Of a DNA stretch of 64,000 bases, positions 61,614-64,000 are shown piece by piece. Under the pieces are notes generated by a model that was given only the letters and a program-made list of their open reading frames with translations, was not told where the DNA came from and did not search any database. The position numbers were made by a program, and so were the translations under genes. The stretch's first letter is position 1. The number at the start of each line of letters is the position of its first letter. Where the stretch lies: the NCBI RefSeq assembly GCF_001463765.1, contig NZ_BBWK01000030.1, positions 1 to 64,000 of the forward strand, in the 5' to 3' direction. The stretch is from Aureimonas sp. AU4 (GTDB lineage Bacteria; Pseudomonadota; Alphaproteobacteria; Rhizobiales; Rhizobiaceae).

Positions 61614-62840
61614 TCAGGCCTTGTTGCGGTTGTAGACGTCGAAGCAGACGGCGGCGAGCAGCACGAGGCCTTTCACCAGCTGCTGGTAGTCGATCGACAG
61701 CTGCATGGCGCTCTGCATGCCCATGTTCAGCACTCCCATGATGAAGGCGCCGATCACCGCGCCCATCACCTTGCCGACGCCGCCATAGGCCGAGGCGCCG
61801 CCGATGAAGCAGGCCGCGATGACGTCGAGCTCGAGGCCCGTGCCGTTCTTGGCGGTGGCCGAGCCGACGCGGGCGAAGAAGACGAGGCCCGCGATCGCGG
61901 CGAGGACGCCCATGTTGACGAAGGCGAGGAAGACGATCCGCTCGGTCTTCACGCCCGAGAGCTTGGCCGCCTTCTCGTTGCCGCCGACCGCGTAGACGCG
62001 GCGACCGATCGTAGTGCGCGCGGTCACGAAGGCGTAGATCGCGATCAGGAGCGCCATCAGGATCAGGACGTTCGGCAGGCCGCGATTGGTCGAAAGGAGA
62101 TAGCCGATATAAAGGAGCGCGACCGAGACCAGCGCGACGCGGCCGACGAAGAAGGCGAAGGGCTCGTCCACCGGGCGCACCTTGGCCTTGCGGGCGCGTC
62201 CCACGAAGGCGAACACCGCGAAGGCGGCGGCCAGCACCACCGCGATCATCAGCGTCGTCGCGTTCTGGAGGCCGAAGGCCGGAACGAGGTCGGGGATCGT
62301 GCCGGTCGAGAGCGCGCGCAGCGAGGCCGGGATCGGCGAGATCGACGACGAGCTGCCGAGCAGCATGAAGGTCAGGCCGCGGAAGACCAGCATGCCAGCC
62401 AGCGTCACGATAAAGGACGGGATGCGCAGGAAGGCGACGAAGTAGCCCTGCACCGCGCCGATCAGCGCGCCGAGCGCGAGGCAGATCAGGCAGGCGATCG
62501 GCACCGGCACCCCGTAGAGCACCATCAGCACCGCGCCCGCCGCACCGACGAAGCCGACCACCGAGCCGACCGACAGGTCGATATGGCCGGTGATGATGAT
62601 CAGCAGCATGCCGATCGCCATGACGATGACGTAGCTGTTCTGGAGGAACAGGTTGGTCAGGTTCGACGCCGACACGAAGGTCGGGCGCCCCGTCGCGGCC
62701 GAATAGGCGGCGAAGAAGATGATGATGGCGACCAGCGCCACCAGCATTCCGTATTCGCGCAGGTGGCTCTTGAAGTAGTCGAGGCTCGCGCCCGCTCCTT
62801 CACCGGCCTTCTGCGGCGCATCGAAGGTCTTGATGCTCAT
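61614..62840 (-). CDS. mmsB: Multiple-monosaccharide ABC transporter permease (MmsB/GguB)
   Basis: A 408-residue XylH/GguB-type permease with about 12 helices, longer than RbsC. Visible are [14 protein letters not shown] (about 103-116), [18 protein letters not shown] (cytoplasmic loop, about 291-308) and [15 protein letters not shown] near the C-terminus. In rhizobia and Agrobacterium this partners MmsA/GguA and the sugar-binding protein ChvE. Its start overlaps the mmsA stop as ATGA. Confidence 0.92.
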   Translation of the reverse strand: MSIKTFDAPQKAGEGAGASLDYFKSHLREYGMLVALVAIIIFFAAYSAATGRPTFVSASNLTNLFLQNSYVIVMAIGMLLIIITGHIDLSVGSVVGFVGAAGAVLMVLYGVPVPIACLICLALGALIGAVQGYFVAFLRIPSFIVTLAGMLVFRGLTFMLLGSSSSISPIPASLRALSTGTIPDLVPAFGLQNATTLMIAVVLAAAFAVFAFVGRARKAKVRPVDEPFAFFVGRVALVSVALLYIGYLLSTNRGLPNVLILMALLIAIYAFVTARTTIGRRVYAVGGNEKAAKLSGVKTERIVFLAFVNMGVLAAIAGLVFFARVGSATAKNGTGLELDVIAACFIGGASAYGGVGKVMGAVIGAFIMGVLNMGMQSAMQLSIDYQQLVKGLVLLAAVCFDVYNRNKA

Positions 62841-64000
62841 GCGGCGTTCCTTCCTGCGGAGCGGATGATGGCGCGCATGATGCTCTCCTGCGTCGCCTCG
62901 CCCCTCGCCATTTCGGCCACGAATCGGCCTTCGTTCATCACGTAGATTCGGTCGCACATGCCGAGCAGTTCCGGCATCTCCGACGAGATCATGAGAATGC
63001 CCTTCCCCTCGGAGGCCAGGCGCTCGATGATGGTGTAGATCTCGAACTTGGCGCCGATGTCGATGCCGCGCGTCGGCTCATCGAGGATCAGGAGCTCGGG
63101 GTTCGAGAAGAGCCACTTGGACAGGACAACCTTCTGCTGGTTTCCGCCCGACAGGTTCAGCGTCTTGTGGAAGATGCCGGAGGAGCGGATGCGCAGGTTG
63201 CGCCGGTAGTCCTCGGCGATGCCCCGCTCGCGGTCGGCGTCGATCACGCCGCCCTTGGCGACGCCCGGCAGGTTCGCCAGCGTGATGTTCTGCCGGATGT
63301 CCTCTTCCAGGATCAGGCCGAGCTGCTTGCGGTCCTCGGTGACGTAGGCGAGCCCCGCGTCGATCGCCTTCGGGATCGAGGAGACGTCGACCGGCTTGCC
63401 CTTCATCAGGGCCTCGCCCGAGATGTTGCGCCCGTAGGAGCGGCCGAAGACGCTCATGGCGAGCTCGGTGCGCCCCGCGCCCATCAGGCCGGCGATGCCC
63501 ACGATCTCGCCCCGGCGCACGTTGAAGGACACGTCCTTCACGATCTGCCGCTGCGTGTTGAGATGGTGGTAGGCGTTCCAGTTGCGGACCTCGAACAGGA
63601 CTTCGCCGATCTTGGGGTCGCGCGGGGGATAGCGGTCGTCGAGCTGGCGGCCCACCATGTCGCGGATGATCTGGTCCTCGCTGACGCCCTTCGAGCAGTC
63701 CAGCGTCGAGACCGTGGAGCCGTCGCGGATCACGGTGATCGAGTCGGCGACGCGGCTGATCTCGTTCAGCTTGTGGCTGATCATGATCGAGGTCAGGCCC
63801 TTCTTCTTGAACTCCAGAAGGAGGTCGAGAAGCGCCTGGCTGTCACGCTCGTTGAGCGAGGCGGTCGGCTCGTCGAGGATCAGGAGCCGCACCTTCTTCG
63901 AGAGCGCCTTGGCGATCTCGACGAGCTGCTGCTTGCCGACGCTGATGTCCTTGATGAGCGTGGTCGGCAACTCGTTCAGGCCGACCTGCTTCAGAAGCTC
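62837..64000 (-). CDS. mmsA: Multiple-monosaccharide ABC transporter ATPase (MmsA/GguA), truncated by window edge
   Basis: The C-terminal 387 codons of a double-domain sugar ABC ATPase; the frame is open to the right edge, and the first Walker A lies beyond it. Present are the first-domain signature [15 protein letters not shown], Walker [13 protein letters not shown], the second-domain P-loop GLMGAGRTE, signature LSGGNQQK and Walker [13 protein letters not shown]. The TTG at 63970 is internal, not the start. It belongs with mmsB as a ChvE-type sugar uptake system; the binding-protein gene presumably lies to the right. Confidence 0.92.
   Translation of the reverse strand, partial: ELLKQVGLNELPTTLIKDISVGKQQLVEIAKALSKKVRLLILDEPTASLNERDSQALLDLLLEFKKKGLTSIMISHKLNEISRVADSITVIRDGSTVSTLDCSKGVSEDQIIRDMVGRQLDDRYPPRDPKIGEVLFEVRNWNAYHHLNTQRQIVKDVSFNVRRGEIVGIAGLMGAGRTELAMSVFGRSYGRNISGEALMKGKPVDVSSIPKAIDAGLAYVTEDRKQLGLILEEDIRQNITLANLPGVAKGGVIDADRERGIAEDYRRNLRIRSSGIFHKTLNLSGGNQQKVVLSKWLFSNPELLILDEPTRGIDIGAKFEIYTIIERLASEGKGILMISSEMPELLGMCDRIYVMNEGRFVAEMARGEATQESIMRAIIRSAGRNAA

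Noticed and set aside
63968-63970. TTG at 63970 as the start of the mmsA-like gene
   Set aside because: The frame is open and homologous up to the window edge ([12 protein letters not shown]), and the first Walker A must lie further right, so the gene is truncated by the window.

Overview
The window is a GC-rich (roughly 70%) bacterial chromosome segment. dmeRF, choXWV with bet genes, mmsAB-type sugar uptake, a hydroxyproline (hyp) cluster and an rpmH-rnpA-yidC block all point to an alphaproteobacterium of the Hyphomicrobiales (Rhizobiales). A relative of Aurantimonas/Aureimonas is plausible, but that genus-level guess is inference. Most genes sit in tight catabolic operons joined by 4-nt NTGA stop/start overlaps. 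Each operon pairs an ABC importer with a regulator, as expected of a plant- or soil-associated nutrient scavenger.

Left edge to 6.4 kb: the end of a Gly/Asn-repeat protein, a CHASE2-PAS-GGDEF-EAL cyclic-di-GMP protein, the nickel/cobalt efflux pair dmeR-dmeF with its operator, a MerR-type divalent-metal regulator with its own palindrome, a small membrane protein and an ICMT/PEMT-like methyltransferase. 6.4-15.1 kb (minus): a nine-gene operon comprising an XRE-cupin regulator, a ribose-type ABC importer, a phosphotriesterase-like hydrolase, a ThuA/amidotransferase-like protein, a ribokinase-family kinase, a BtpA/SgcQ protein and an M20 amidohydrolase. Its substrate is not obvious, and it is the best candidate here for an undescribed pathway. 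15.2-24.4 kb: a hydroxyproline/D-proline cluster with a P2C reductase, hypMNPQ-type importer, D-amino-acid oxidase, 4-hydroxyproline 2-epimerase, fused AcnX cis-3-hydroxyproline dehydratase and a Ser/Thr proline-racemase paralogue. 24.4-28.1 kb: an Lrp regulator divergent from a saccharopine-dehydrogenase-family enzyme, L-serine dehydratase and a Nudix hydrolase.

28.1-34.5 kb: a LacI regulator divergent from an AfuABC-like importer plus an inositol-monophosphatase-family phosphatase, probably sugar-phosphate uptake. 34.5-39.4 kb (minus): a GntR regulator, ribose-type importer and DJ-1/PfpI protein. Divergent from it are an Fe-alcohol dehydrogenase, an aldehyde dehydrogenase and an alpha/beta hydrolase (39.7-43.3 kb). 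43.3-47.7 kb: a secreted small protein and a three-subunit gluconate-dehydrogenase-type membrane oxidase. 47.7-49.4 kb is gene-poor and abuts tRNA-Arg(ACG).

49.7-53.9 kb: a histidine kinase divergent from rpmH-rnpA-yidC. 53.9-61.2 kb: choline uptake (choXWV) and oxidation to glycine betaine (betA and a single 700-codon frame that fuses the BetI repressor to BetB dehydrogenase), with a BetI-type operator between the divergent units. The right end has a DUF2218 protein and mmsB-mmsA, with mmsA running off the edge.
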